From Deinococcus rhizophilus (GTDB lineage Bacteria > Deinococcota > Deinococci > Deinococcales > Deinococcaceae), in contig NZ_JASNGB010000073.1 in NCBI RefSeq assembly GCF_030271215.1, forward strand, positions 1 to 13,723: a stretch of DNA of 13,723 nucleotides, given 5' to 3'. Numbering within the stretch: position 1 is the first letter of the stretch; the number at the start of each line of letters is the position of its first letter. Below, piece by piece: positions 1-8,972 of the stretch. The position numbers and the translations under genes are program-made. The notes below the pieces were generated by a model. The model searched no databases and was not told where the DNA came from. It was given only the letters and a program-made list of their open reading frames with translations.

Positions 1-807
1 CGGCGGCTGGAGTCGCGCTGGGCGACGGCGCTGGGGGCGCTCGGGGTGACGCTGGCGCTGGTGGCGGCCTTCGTAGTCTTCGGGATTCCGGCGCTGGCGC
101 GGGGCGCGGCGGCAGCCACTCCGCGCCCGGTGCTGGCGACCTTCGACCGCGAGACCACCGGGTTTCTGGACGGCGAGTACCTCGGCCCCACGCGGCTGAG
201 CCGGGCGCGGCAGGCGGAACTTCAGGCGGCCTTCCGGCGGGTCACGCGGGCGGCGGGCGGCGGCTACGGATACCGCCTGCTGCTGCGCGACGGGCTGCCC
301 GGTGGAGCGCCCTTTCCGCTGGGGCCCAACGCCTTCGCCCTCCCGAACGGCACGGTGGTCATGACCGATCAGCTTGTGGCCCTGTCGCGCAGTGACCGCG
401 AACTCGTCGGCGTCCTCGCGCACGAGGCGGGGCACGTCACCGGGCGACACGGCCTCTCGGCGGTGTACCAGGGCCTGGGGCTGACCCTGCTCACCGTGGC
501 CGTGACGGGCGACCTGATCAGCGCAGGCACCTTTGCCGCCGCCGTGCCCGCCGCCCTGCTGCGCGGCGGCTACTCCCGCGCCGCCGAGACCGAGGCCGAC
601 CGGATCGCCGGAGCCTACCTGATGCAGACCTACGGCACCACCAAGCCCCTGCGCGACATCCTCGCCCGGCTGGAGACGGGCCGCCGCAGCGCCGACGAAT
701 CGGACGTGGAGGCCGGGGCAGGAGGTGTGGGCGACCTGCTGGAGACGCATCCAGGCACAGCGGGGCGAATTGGGCATCTGCGGGAGATCGAGGCGGCGGG
801 GCGGTAG
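1..807 (+). CDS. M48 family zinc metallopeptidase, membrane-anchored (5' partial)
   Basis: The frame is open from base 1 and reads into the known part without a stop, so the true start lies left of the window; the GTG at 46 is probably internal. The visible part is 268 residues. Residues about 10-30 form one hydrophobic membrane segment. HEAGH at 141-145 is the HExxH zinc and catalytic motif, and E198 in ETEAD is the expected third zinc ligand. A second hydrophobic stretch (about 155-185) lies between them, as in other membrane M48 enzymes. The family (HtpX/Oma1/BepA-like) degrades misfolded or membrane proteins; the substrate here is unknown. The gene converges with the trans-sulfuration gene, and the 90-base gap holds no convincing terminator, only 5-bp hairpins. 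Family call is firm; role is inferred. Confidence 0.9.
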   Translation, partial: RRLESRWATALGALGVTLALVAAFVVFGIPALARGAAAATPRPVLATFDRETTGFLDGEYLGPTRLSRARQAELQAAFRRVTRAAGGGYGYRLLLRDGLPGGAPFPLGPNAFALPNGTVVMTDQLVALSRSDRELVGVLAHEAGHVTGRHGLSAVYQGLGLTLLTVAVTGDLISAGTFAAAVPAALLRGGYSRAAETEADRIAGAYLMQTYGTTKPLRDILARLETGRRSADESDVEAGAGGVGDLLETHPGTAGRIGHLREIEAAGR

Positions 808-897
808 GGGAAGGGGCACTCACCCCACGGGAGAGGGGGCAACATTCCCTGTCTCGGGGAAGCATGAGTCGGGCGGATGGCAGAACACTGCCTGGCC

Positions 898-2076
<1,179 letters not shown>

Positions 2077-2082
2077 GGGGGG

Positions 2083-2088
2083 AGCATA
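2083..2088 (-). promoter_or_regulatory. Leaderless -10 element for the trans-sulfuration gene
   Basis: TATGCT on the minus strand sits six bases before the ATG at 2076, placing the transcript start at or next to the start codon. No Shine-Dalgarno is present; no good -35 box is visible. Confidence 0.6.
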
Positions 2089-2092
2089 AGGC

Positions 2093-2524
2093 TCAGAGCA
2101 ACAGCATGAACCAGGACAGCCACGTCAGGACGGCCATCCCCATCAGTGCCCGCACTTGCCCGACGCTAAGCCGCTCCAACATGGCCGGGGGCCGGATGGC
2201 CCACATGGTGGCGACGGCAGCTCCGGCCAGATAAAGCTGCAGCCCCCAGAACAGACCGGAGAAGGTCCGTTTCCCGAACGGCACGGAGACGGAAGGCCCC
2301 GGACTCACCAGAAGCTGCCACTCGGCATCCGGCGTTCGCAGATGCCACCAGAGCAGCGCCAGGGTGAGGGCCGCGACCGAGACGGCCAGCCCCCAGACCA
2401 TCACGAAACGGCCCAGAGGCGCCGACCGCATCCAGTACACAAAAGTCAGGAGGAACCCCACGAGCGCCAGTCCCAGCATCAGGCTGGCGGCCAGTTCCAG
2501 GCCACCCACCGCCCAGCCGGTCAC
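2093..2524 (-). CDS. Small four-helix membrane protein of unknown function
   Basis: This 143-residue protein is dominated by four hydrophobic segments at roughly 8-28, 40-60, 90-110 and 122-142, with a polar stretch at about 63-88 between helices 2 and 3. I do not recognise a family. It begins with GTG at 2524, and this codon overlaps the TGA of the nitroreductase gene as GTGA, so translation is probably coupled to the upstream gene. The coupling and lack of its own promoter suggest co-expression with the nitroreductase and possibly with the larger membrane protein before it. The gene ends 16 bases before the trans-sulfuration start. Confidence 0.8.
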   Translation of the reverse strand: MTGWAVGGLELAASLMLGLALVGFLLTFVYWMRSAPLGRFVMVWGLAVSVAALTLALLWWHLRTPDAEWQLLVSPGPSVSVPFGKRTFSGLFWGLQLYLAGAAVATMWAIRPPAMLERLSVGQVRALMGMAVLTWLSWFMLLL

Positions 2525-3345
2525 CCCTCGCGGGCGGGCGCAGCCTCAGCTGGAGGCATGGTTGCCCCTGCCTCCTCCCCCGCCCACAGCCCCTGCCGCC
2601 TCAGCGCCGCGACGAGGTGAGGCTCACGCTTCTCCATCCCTCCGCCCGGCGCCCAGTACGCCCGCAGCAGCCGCGCCCAGTCGCCGGGTTTCCCCGCGCG
2701 GGCCGCGATGGGGTTCATAACCTCGATAGCCCCGCGCAATTCCCCGTCCGTGCCGTCGCGGTAGCGGTCCTCGTGGACGACGAGGGGCCGGGGCACCCGC
2801 GGGCGCTGGGGCGGCGTCTCGGCGGGGAGGCCGATCGTCAGGGCGGCGAAGGGCAGCACCCCCTGGGGCAACTCCAGCACGTCCAGCAGGCCTTCTAACC
2901 CATTCATCACCCCGCCGATCCAGCAGCCCTGGTAGCCCAGCAGCTCGGCGGCGGTCAGCAGGTTCTGCCCGGCCATCACCGCGTCCCCGATGCCGAAATG
3001 CACCCCGATGGCGGGCCAGCGTCCGGCCTCGTGCCCGGCGACCCGCAGAAATTGGCCCACCCGCCGCACGTCGAGGCAGACCACGAAGGCTTCGGAGGCC
3101 GTCTGAATGTGCGCGTTCGTGGTCAGTTCGGCCACCCGCGCCCGCACCTCCGGCGACACCAGCCGCACGAGGGAGTAGAGCTGCGCCGTCGCGTCGGTCG
3201 GTGCCCGCTGCGCGGCGTGGAGCAACACGTCCAGATGCTCGGGCGGCATCGGGAGGGGCGAGCCGTCCTCCCGCGTGACGTACTGGCGAACGGTGCGGTG
3301 GGCGTCGAAAAAGGCCCGGACTTCCTCGGGCGTGCGCGGGGTCAT
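2521..3345 (-). CDS. Flavin-dependent nitroreductase (NfsA/FRP-like oxidoreductase)
   Basis: The 274-residue protein starts at MTPRTPEEVR and carries the usual nitroreductase marks: HRTVRQY near residues 16-22 (Arg contacts FMN phosphate), RAPTDATAQLYS, GYQGCWIGGV in the FMN-binding core, and the C-terminal LTIGLP followed by RPRVPRPLVVHEDRY, which is characteristic of the NfsA/FRP subgroup. Members use NAD(P)H to reduce nitroaromatics, quinones or flavins in the cytoplasm; the natural substrate is unknown. The start at 3345 is supported by TATCCT six bases upstream and the beginning of homology. The frame stays open far upstream to 4401, but that part overlaps the membrane gene in another frame and is not protein-like. 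The last 40 residues are a low-complexity Ala/Glu tail. The end overlaps the next gene by four bases. Confidence 0.92.
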   Translation of the reverse strand: MTPRTPEEVRAFFDAHRTVRQYVTREDGSPLPMPPEHLDVLLHAAQRAPTDATAQLYSLVRLVSPEVRARVAELTTNAHIQTASEAFVVCLDVRRVGQFLRVAGHEAGRWPAIGVHFGIGDAVMAGQNLLTAAELLGYQGCWIGGVMNGLEGLLDVLELPQGVLPFAALTIGLPAETPPQRPRVPRPLVVHEDRYRDGTDGELRGAIEVMNPIAARAGKPGDWARLLRAYWAPGGGMEKREPHLVAALRRQGLWAGEEAGATMPPAEAAPAREG

Positions 3346-3351
3346 GGGGGA

Positions 3352-3357
3352 AGGATA
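3352..3357 (-). promoter_or_regulatory. Leaderless -10 element for the nitroreductase gene
   Basis: TATCCT lies six bases before the ATG at 3345 in the 23-base gap after the membrane protein gene. It fits TANNNT spacing for a leaderless transcript, so the nitroreductase may be expressed even when the upstream frameshifted gene is not. Confidence 0.5.
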
Positions 3358-3368
3358 GCGGCCAGCCC

Positions 3369-4401
3369 TCAGCTGTTCGCTTCCGCAGGCACGGGCGGCG
3401 GCACCACCAGCGCACTCAGGCCCAGGCCGCCCAGCCCGGCCATGACCGCCACACCCAGCCACAGCTCCAGGCTGAGGTTGGTCAGGCCCAGACCCACCAG
3501 CCCGCCCAGATACGGCCCCCACACGGCGAGCGGCAGCCCGAAGGCGAAGGCCCGCAGCGCCCAGGGCCGCGCCGGAGACGGGTTCAGCAGCAGCAAGAGG
3601 GCGTCGGCCACCAGCCCGGCGGCAAGCATCAAGAGGGGCACCCGCCACTCGCCGGGCACCAGCATCAGGGTCATCAGCAGGGTGTTCAGCCCGTACATCA
3701 GCGTGACCGCCCCGAAAGGCAGCCGGAAGCGCCGCAGCAGCAGCAGGACGGGTGCGGCCAGGATCAGGGCGGTCAGGAGGATGCTGCTCAGTTCGCCGCG
3801 CGTCTGCACGTAGCCCAGACCCTGCGGGGCGGCCATCAACCCCCACAGGTACATGTGCATGAAGGACGTGAAGCTCAGCAGCGCCGTGGCCGACAGCACG
3901 GTGGGCCACACCACCCCCGCCGGGGCCGCGCGGGGCGTGGGCACCCGCCAGCTGCTCACCAGCGGGGCCGCCAGGATGGATGAGGCGCCCGCGAACAGCA
4001 GCAGGTGCGTGGGCGAGAGCAGCGCCTCGATGCCGACCTCGATCCCGAAGACGGTGTGCCAGGTCATGTCCCCCAGCCCGCCCAGCCCGAAGAGGGGCAC
4101 CCCCAGCGCGGCGAGGGCGTACCCCTCCGGGAAGGCCGCCAGCCCCCGCCGCCCCGACCGCCAGCCCCGGTAGCCCAGCCACAGCACCCACGCCGCCACC
4201 GCCAGAAAGCCCGAGTAGAACAGCGCGTGCCAGGGCGTGAAGCAGGCTCTCGCCGTAGCGGTTGTGCGCCCAGCCGTCCACGAAGATGCCCGTGGTCAGC
4301 CACCACCCCAGCCCCAGCGTCACGAGATTCTGCGCCGGGGTCGCGCGGGTGAGCGCGGCGGCGGGCACGGGCGCGGGCGCGGCGGGGAGGGTGGTGGTCA
4401 T
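3369..4401 (-). pseudogene. Polytopic membrane protein gene interrupted by a frameshift
   Basis: The N-terminal part reads from ATG 4401 (MTTTLPAAPA) through LGLGWWLTTGIFVDGWAHN to about 4243. The continuation, FTPWHALFYSGFLAV and about eight hydrophobic helices ending at PAEANS, is in another frame from 4241 to the stop at 3369. Removing one base near 4242 would give a continuous protein of about 344 residues. Histidine-containing blocks FTPWHALFYSG, GDMTWHTVFGIEVGIE and SPTHLLL look conserved and I have the impression of similar proteins in other GC-rich bacteria, but I know no function. No homopolymer is present at the break. It could be a sequencing error, a real mutation, or a shortened product starting at GTG 4199. 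The nitroreductase follows after 23 bases on the same strand. Confidence 0.72.
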
Positions 4402-4406
4402 GGGTC

Positions 4407-4412
4407 AGTGTA
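4407..4412 (-). promoter_or_regulatory. Leaderless -10 element for the frameshifted membrane protein gene
   Basis: TACACT sits five bases before the ATG at 4401, without Shine-Dalgarno. It abuts the left arm of the inverted repeat at 4412-4494. Confidence 0.55.
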
Positions 4413-4494
4413 GCCGCCAGCGACCAGCTTCCAGCTGCCAGCAGGGACGGTTCCGGCCGACGCTCAGGCTTTTTCAGGCTGGCCGCTGGCGGCT
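4412..4494. repeat. Intergenic inverted-repeat element with 17-bp arms
   Basis: The arms AGCCGCCAGCGACCAGC (4412-4428) and GCTGGCCGCTGGCGGCT (4478-4494) are inverted copies with one mismatch, which becomes a G-U pair in minus-strand RNA. The 49-base centre holds CCAGCTTCCAGCTGCCAGC-type repeats and a direct repeat of CAGGCT. The element fills the whole gap between the dehydrogenase stop codon and the -10 box of the membrane protein gene. It may fold as a 3' hairpin of the dehydrogenase transcript or be a dispersed intergenic repeat; it lacks a U-tract. Confidence 0.75.
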
Positions 4495-5585
4495 CACCGT
4501 CCCACGTACTGAATCCGCCAGACCCGTCCCCCGCCGTCGTCGGTGACCAGCAGCGCCCCGTCCCGCGCCACCACCGGGTCCACCGGACGGCCCAGCACCT
4601 CGTCGCCGCGCAGGAAGCCGGTCAGAAAGTCGCGCACCTGCCCGGTCTGCGGGTTCACGGTGACCACCTTGTACCCGCTCTTCTCGCTGCGGTTCCACGA
4701 GCCGTGCAGGGCGGCGAACATCTGGCCCCGGTACTGATCGGGGAAAGTCTTGCCCGTGTAGAAGGCCAGGCCCAGCGGGGCCGAATGCGCTGTTGTCAGG
4801 GCGAAGGCGGGGGTGGCGGACTTGCAGGCGGCGGCGCTTTTCTGCCCGAAGTCACTGTCCCAGACCTGCGCCTGTCCTGCCTTCACGGTGTAGCAGTAGG
4901 GCCAGCCATAGAAGCCGCCCGCCTTCAGCTTGTAGAACCCCTCGGGCGGGAGGTCGTCGCCCAGCATGTCCCGGCCGTTGTTGGTGGCATAGAGGGTGCC
5001 ACCGAACCACTCCAGGCCCACCGCATTTCTCAGGCCCGTCGCGTAGGGCTTGCCGTTCTTCCCGTCCGCGTCGTAGACCCACACGGCGGCGCGGCGGGGG
5101 TCGGTTTCCTCGCAGACGTTGCAGTTGGAGCCGACCGACACGTACATCCGCCCGTCGGGGCCGAACTCGACCGTGCGGGTCCAGTGGCCGCCGTTGGGCG
5201 GCAGGGAGACGACGCGCTGGGCGGCCCCGTTCGCCTTCGTCTGCCCGCCCGCGTACCGGAAGCGCACCACCCCGTCGGTGTTCGCCACGTACAGGAAGCC
5301 GCCGTGAAAGGCCAGCCCATGCGGGCGGTTCAGCCCCGACGCGAAGACGATCTGGCGGTCCGAGCGCCCGTTGCGGTCGCGGTCGGGCAGCACCACGACG
5401 GTCCCCGCCCGCGAGTCCGAGAGAAACACGTCGCCGTTCGGGGCCACCGCCATGAAGCGCGGCTGCCCGAAGCCGTCGGCGTACACGGTGACCTTGAAGC
5501 CGTCCGGGGCCTTCAGGGTGGGGGCCTGGGCCGCCGCCGCGCCCGCCAGGGCCAGCATCCCCGCCATCAGCAGTCGTTTCCGCAT
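4494..5585 (-). CDS. Secreted PQQ-dependent sugar dehydrogenase / L-sorbosone dehydrogenase-like beta-propeller
   Basis: The 363-residue protein begins MRKRLLMAGMLALAGAAAAQA, a standard signal peptide with likely cleavage after AAA/AQA, so it acts outside the cytoplasmic membrane. Propeller repeats of the type GLAFHGGFLYVAN, VEFGPDGRMYVSVGS, GLEWFGGTLYATNN and GLAFYTGKTF follow. Family landmarks include NGGHWTRTVEFGPDG (the His position that is catalytic in soluble glucose dehydrogenase) and RPHGLAF. Cysteines in SNCNVCEE, PYCY and AACK could form disulfides. The family oxidises aldoses or sorbosone with PQQ, although many members are unassigned and I see no PQQ synthesis genes here. An in-frame GTG at 5591 is an alternative start. 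No clear -10 or Shine-Dalgarno precedes it, and aroA ends 45 bases upstream, so it may be read from the aroA transcript. Confidence 0.87.
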   Translation of the reverse strand: MRKRLLMAGMLALAGAAAAQAPTLKAPDGFKVTVYADGFGQPRFMAVAPNGDVFLSDSRAGTVVVLPDRDRNGRSDRQIVFASGLNRPHGLAFHGGFLYVANTDGVVRFRYAGGQTKANGAAQRVVSLPPNGGHWTRTVEFGPDGRMYVSVGSNCNVCEETDPRRAAVWVYDADGKNGKPYATGLRNAVGLEWFGGTLYATNNGRDMLGDDLPPEGFYKLKAGGFYGWPYCYTVKAGQAQVWDSDFGQKSAAACKSATPAFALTTAHSAPLGLAFYTGKTFPDQYRGQMFAALHGSWNRSEKSGYKVVTVNPQTGQVRDFLTGFLRGDEVLGRPVDPVVARDGALLVTDDGGGRVWRIQYVGR

Positions 5586-5630
5586 GGGCACAGGAGACCA
5601 CAGGGCCGTGAGGCGCGACCGTGACGGCGG

Positions 5631-6956
<1,326 letters not shown>

Positions 6957-6963
6957 GGGAGGG

Positions 6964-6969
6964 AGGCTA
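6964..6969 (-). promoter_or_regulatory. Leaderless -10 element for aroA
   Basis: TAGCCT lies seven bases before the aroA ATG at 6956. This places transcription initiation at about the A of the start codon. Confidence 0.6.
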
Positions 6970-7021
6970 GCGCCCCGGGGCGGGGAACGGTGACGCGGCG
7001 GGTCAGGGCGGGCTGGTTGGC

Positions 7022-7073
7022 GGGGGCAGGTGGGGGTGGTCCAGGAAGGCGAGGGTGGCAGTCACCTGCCCCC
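7022..7073. repeat. Perfect 11-bp inverted repeat in the aroA / DinB-like intergenic gap
   Basis: GGGGGCAGGTG (7022-7032) and CACCTGCCCCC (7063-7073) are exact inverted copies around a 30-base G-rich centre. The surrounding gap, 6957-7163, holds no convincing gene. On the minus strand the structure lies after the DinB-like stop codon (7164) and before the aroA promoter, so it could be a 3' hairpin of the DinB-like transcript; there is no T-tract. Confidence 0.5.
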
Positions 7074-7163
7074 GCTGCTCCGCTGCTCTGCGAGTCCTGC
7101 GAGGGGAGAGACCCGGGAGCCGGAGACCTGGGAAACAGAGACGAGCCTGGCACTGGCCCGTCG

Positions 7164-7726
7164 TCATCCCCGCCTTTCCGCCACCAGCCGGGCGTTGTAC
7201 GCGGCCGATCCCCCGCGCGGAATGCTGAGGGTCTGCCAGTCCGCGCCCCGCAGGGTCTTGACCAGCAGCACCAGCTGATACACGTGCCCGCTGTAATGGG
7301 CCACCTGCCGCTGGGTCGCCTCCAGCACGGTGTGTGCCTCGCCCCGGATGGTCAGTGTCCCCGTCAGGTCAGCGGACCGGAGGTGGTCCAGCGCGTCCAG
7401 AAAGACGGTCCAGCCCCCCTCCCATACCGCCTGCAGTTCGTCGGCCGTCCGGTCGCTTTCCCCGAACTCGGCGTCGCGGTTACGGCCCGGCGTTTCCCCT
7501 TCCATGCCCGGCGCGTAACCCCCGCGCAGCCCGCCCCAGCGCGAGTGCATGTTGCCCGCCAGGTGCCCCACGAGGACGGCCGCAGAGTTGCCCCCCACCG
7601 AGAGGAGAGGGCCGTGTGCCACTCGCCGGGCCGCAGCTGGGTCAGCGCCCCGTCCCCCAGCGCCCCCACCCCGCGCAGCCGCGCCCGCACGTCGGAGAGG
7701 TAGAGGTCGGCCACGGCAGTCGTCAT
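7164..7726 (-). pseudogene. DinB-like (DUF1572-type) protein gene with a frameshift
   Basis: The N-terminal part starts at ATG 7726 as MTTAVADLYLSDVRARL and runs to PGEWHTALSS. The continuation, GGNSAAVLVGHLAGNMHSRW and on to the stop at 7164, is in another frame. The switch falls between 7591 and 7608, beside a run of six G on the minus strand; a single additional G would give WHTALSSRWGGNSAAVL and one continuous protein of about 187 residues. DinB-like proteins are four-helix bundles with a metal site; HLAGNM and HYSGHVYQL supply the usual histidines. Functions in the family include bacillithiol- or mycothiol-dependent transfer, but none can be assigned here. An in-frame ATG at 7744 is an alternative start. 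Homopolymer sequencing error is as likely as a true mutation. Confidence 0.78.
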
Positions 7727-7772
7727 GCGGCCAGCAGACCACATCCGCCCAGGCCGGGGGGCAGGAGGAAAA

Positions 7773-7860
7773 CGGGGGTGGCCCCTGGGTTCACCGCAGG
7801 CCGCAGCATCCGCAGCACCCGGTCATCATGCAGCTGTGTCAGGCTACCGGGGGTGGCCCC
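7773..7860. repeat. Pair of 13-bp direct repeats upstream of the 106-residue gene
   Basis: CGGGGGTGGCCCC occurs at 7773-7785 and again, exactly, at 7848-7860. Each copy can also fold on itself (GGGG, TGG, CCCC). They sit in the gap between the divergent DinB-like gene and the + strand gene at 7917. The role is unknown, and chance is possible in such GC-rich DNA. Confidence 0.35.
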
Positions 7861-7916
7861 GCTCTTCCTGACCGGGACAGTCCGGCAGCGGACGCCCACC
7901 GAAAGCCGAGGTTCTC

Positions 7917-8237
7917 ATGCCCAAGACTCCGCCCGGCCAGCCCCGGACCCTCACACTGCGCTGGGTGCCCGGCACCAACGACCGCGTGCAGTTCGAGCGC
8001 GGTGGCCGCACCTTCACGGTGTTGCTGGTCGACGTTCAGCGCACCGACGCCCACACTCTCAACCCGCTGTATCTGCGCGGCGTGGTCACCCTGCCCGTGA
8101 CCCTGACGCACCTCGCCACCCTGATGGGGCCGCTGCGCCAGCACGTCACCCCCAGGGCCGTGGGAACCGCCGCCGACGCCTGGGTGCAGGCCGGTGGGCA
8201 GGCGGGCGACGAACCCGACGACCACCCGCCGGGCTGA
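7917..8237 (+). CDS. Hypothetical protein, 106 residues
   Basis: A short cytoplasmic protein without signal peptide or membrane segment; I do not recognise the family. The core, about residues 14-80, looks like a folded mixed alpha/beta domain (TLTLRWVPG, FTVLLVDVQR, YLRGVVTLPVTLTHLATLM). The last 25 residues are polar and probably disordered (GGQAGDEPDDHPPG). Start ATG 7917 has GAGG at 7908-7911 with a five-base spacer, making this one of only two genes here with a visible Shine-Dalgarno. It is transcribed away from the DinB-like gene and ends before a strong bidirectional terminator. The opposite strand is also open, but its product is not protein-like. Confidence 0.7.
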   Translation: MPKTPPGQPRTLTLRWVPGTNDRVQFERGGRTFTVLLVDVQRTDAHTLNPLYLRGVVTLPVTLTHLATLMGPLRQHVTPRAVGTAADAWVQAGGQAGDEPDDHPPG

Positions 8238-8280
8238 AGCCGCCGCCCACAGCCACTGCCCAGAGCCACTGTCCATGAGA

Positions 8281-8314
8281 AACGCGCCCCGGAACCTGTG
8301 CTCCGGGGCGCGTT
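8281..8314. terminator. Bidirectional terminator between convergent genes
   Basis: AACGCGCCCCGGA (8281-8293) and TCCGGGGCGCGTT (8302-8314) form a perfect 13-bp stem with an eight-base loop. It lies between the + gene ending at 8237 and the minus gene ending at 8341. The minus strand continues with TTTCTC after the stem; the + strand lacks a clear T-tract. A second, weaker hairpin (8315-8339) lies between this stem and the minus-strand stop codon. Confidence 0.85.
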
Positions 8315-8340
8315 CAACGTTCACTGCCGGGCAGCGTTGA

Positions 8341-8616
8341 TCAGGCGCGTTCGTCGCGCGGCAGGAAGCCGAGGTGGCCCTCGAACTGCCACATGGAGAA
8401 CTTGCGGGGGCGCTTCTCGACCAGTGTGCCGCGCATGGGGCCGTGCTGGGTCTGCACCTGCACGTCGCAGCGGCCCTCGCCCTCCTCGCAGGCGGCCCGC
8501 AGCGCCTGGGCGTCTCCGCGCAGCACGGGCATCTGCGGGTGCGTGCCCTGCGGTTCGGCGAGGATGGTGAGGCGCTTGTTGGGCGCGACCTGGTACGTTC
8601 CCTGAAGAGTCAGCAT
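8341..8616 (-). CDS. Hypothetical protein, 91 residues
   Basis: A small soluble protein beginning MLTLQGTYQV at ATG 8616. The start is chosen because TACGGT lies six bases upstream and the residues before it (an open extension to 8697) read like intergenic DNA. It shows no membrane segment or known motif. Conserved-looking stretches are APNKRLTILAEPQGTHPQ, GEGRCDVQVQTQHGPMRGTLVEKRP and WQFEGHLGFLPRDE; two cysteines are present (in RAACEE and GRCDV). The strand-rich pattern suggests a small beta-barrel-like domain, which is a guess. It follows the 93-residue gene after 52 bases on the same strand but has its own promoter. Confidence 0.72.
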   Translation of the reverse strand: MLTLQGTYQVAPNKRLTILAEPQGTHPQMPVLRGDAQALRAACEEGEGRCDVQVQTQHGPMRGTLVEKRPRKFSMWQFEGHLGFLPRDERA

Positions 8617-8622
8617 CTTTTC

Positions 8623-8628
8623 ACCGTA
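8623..8628 (-). promoter_or_regulatory. Leaderless -10 element for the 91-residue gene
   Basis: TACGGT lies six bases before ATG 8616. It fixes the start of the protein and predicts a transcript with no 5' leader. Confidence 0.6.
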
Positions 8629-8668
8629 TCCCATCCGGGGGCGGGCAATAGTTCTGGGAACCCCCAGC

Positions 8669-8950
8669 TCAGGGCCGCACGACCGACACCCGCCCACCTT
8701 CCAGGGTGAGCAGGGCCCGCGCTGGCCGTGCCCCCCTCGCCCCGTCCACCACGCACTCCTGCACCGTGGCGGGCGGCTCGCGCCCCAGCACTGCCTCGCA
8801 CGAGATCTGGGCCACCGCGCCCATCTTCACGGCGGCCCGCACCGCCTCCCCCGCGTACTCGCGGGCGGCGCGGCCCTGCCACGACAGCGCGGCGACGAGC
8901 AGCCCCACGCCGGTCACGAAGGCGAGCAGGGTCAGGCCGAAGGTCCGCAT
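8669..8950 (-). CDS. Small single-span membrane-anchored or exported protein, 93 residues
   Basis: Begins MRTFGLTLLAFVTGVGLLVAAL at ATG 8950: a short charged end and one hydrophobic helix (about 4-22), either a signal anchor or an uncleaved signal peptide. The remainder, about 70 residues, is probably outside the membrane and contains two cysteines (ISCEAVL and QECVVDG) that could form a disulfide. I recognise no family. TAGCCT seven bases upstream of the ATG supports the start. The frame remains open far upstream across the divergent dehydrogenase gene, but that part is a mirror of the real gene. It shares its divergent promoter region, with the 18-bp tandem repeats, with the polyamine-type dehydrogenase. 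Confidence 0.72.
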   Translation of the reverse strand: MRTFGLTLLAFVTGVGLLVAALSWQGRAAREYAGEAVRAAVKMGAVAQISCEAVLGREPPATVQECVVDGARGARPARALLTLEGGRVSVVRP

Positions 8951-8957
8951 GGGGCGC

Positions 8958-8963
8958 AGGCTA
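8958..8963 (-). promoter_or_regulatory. Leaderless -10 element for the 93-residue gene
   Basis: TAGCCT lies seven bases before ATG 8950; the same hexamer and spacing occur upstream of aroA. Confidence 0.55.
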
Positions 8964-8972
8964 GCAGCCGCG

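Noticed and set aside
808..897. Terminator between the convergent M48 and trans-sulfuration genes
   Set aside because: Only weak five-bp hairpins (845-861 and 879-892) are present, without T-tracts.
3346..4401. A long N-terminal extension of the nitroreductase (fusion protein)
   Set aside because: The first about 54 residues belong to the membrane protein; the remaining extension to 3346 is an out-of-frame reading of its helices, so the apparent fusion is created by the frameshift.
7763..7780. AGGAGG followed after nine bases by GTG on the + strand
   Set aside because: The frame that follows overlaps the 7917 gene in another frame and gives a Ser/Arg/Pro-rich product, so the ribosome-site match is probably fortuitous.
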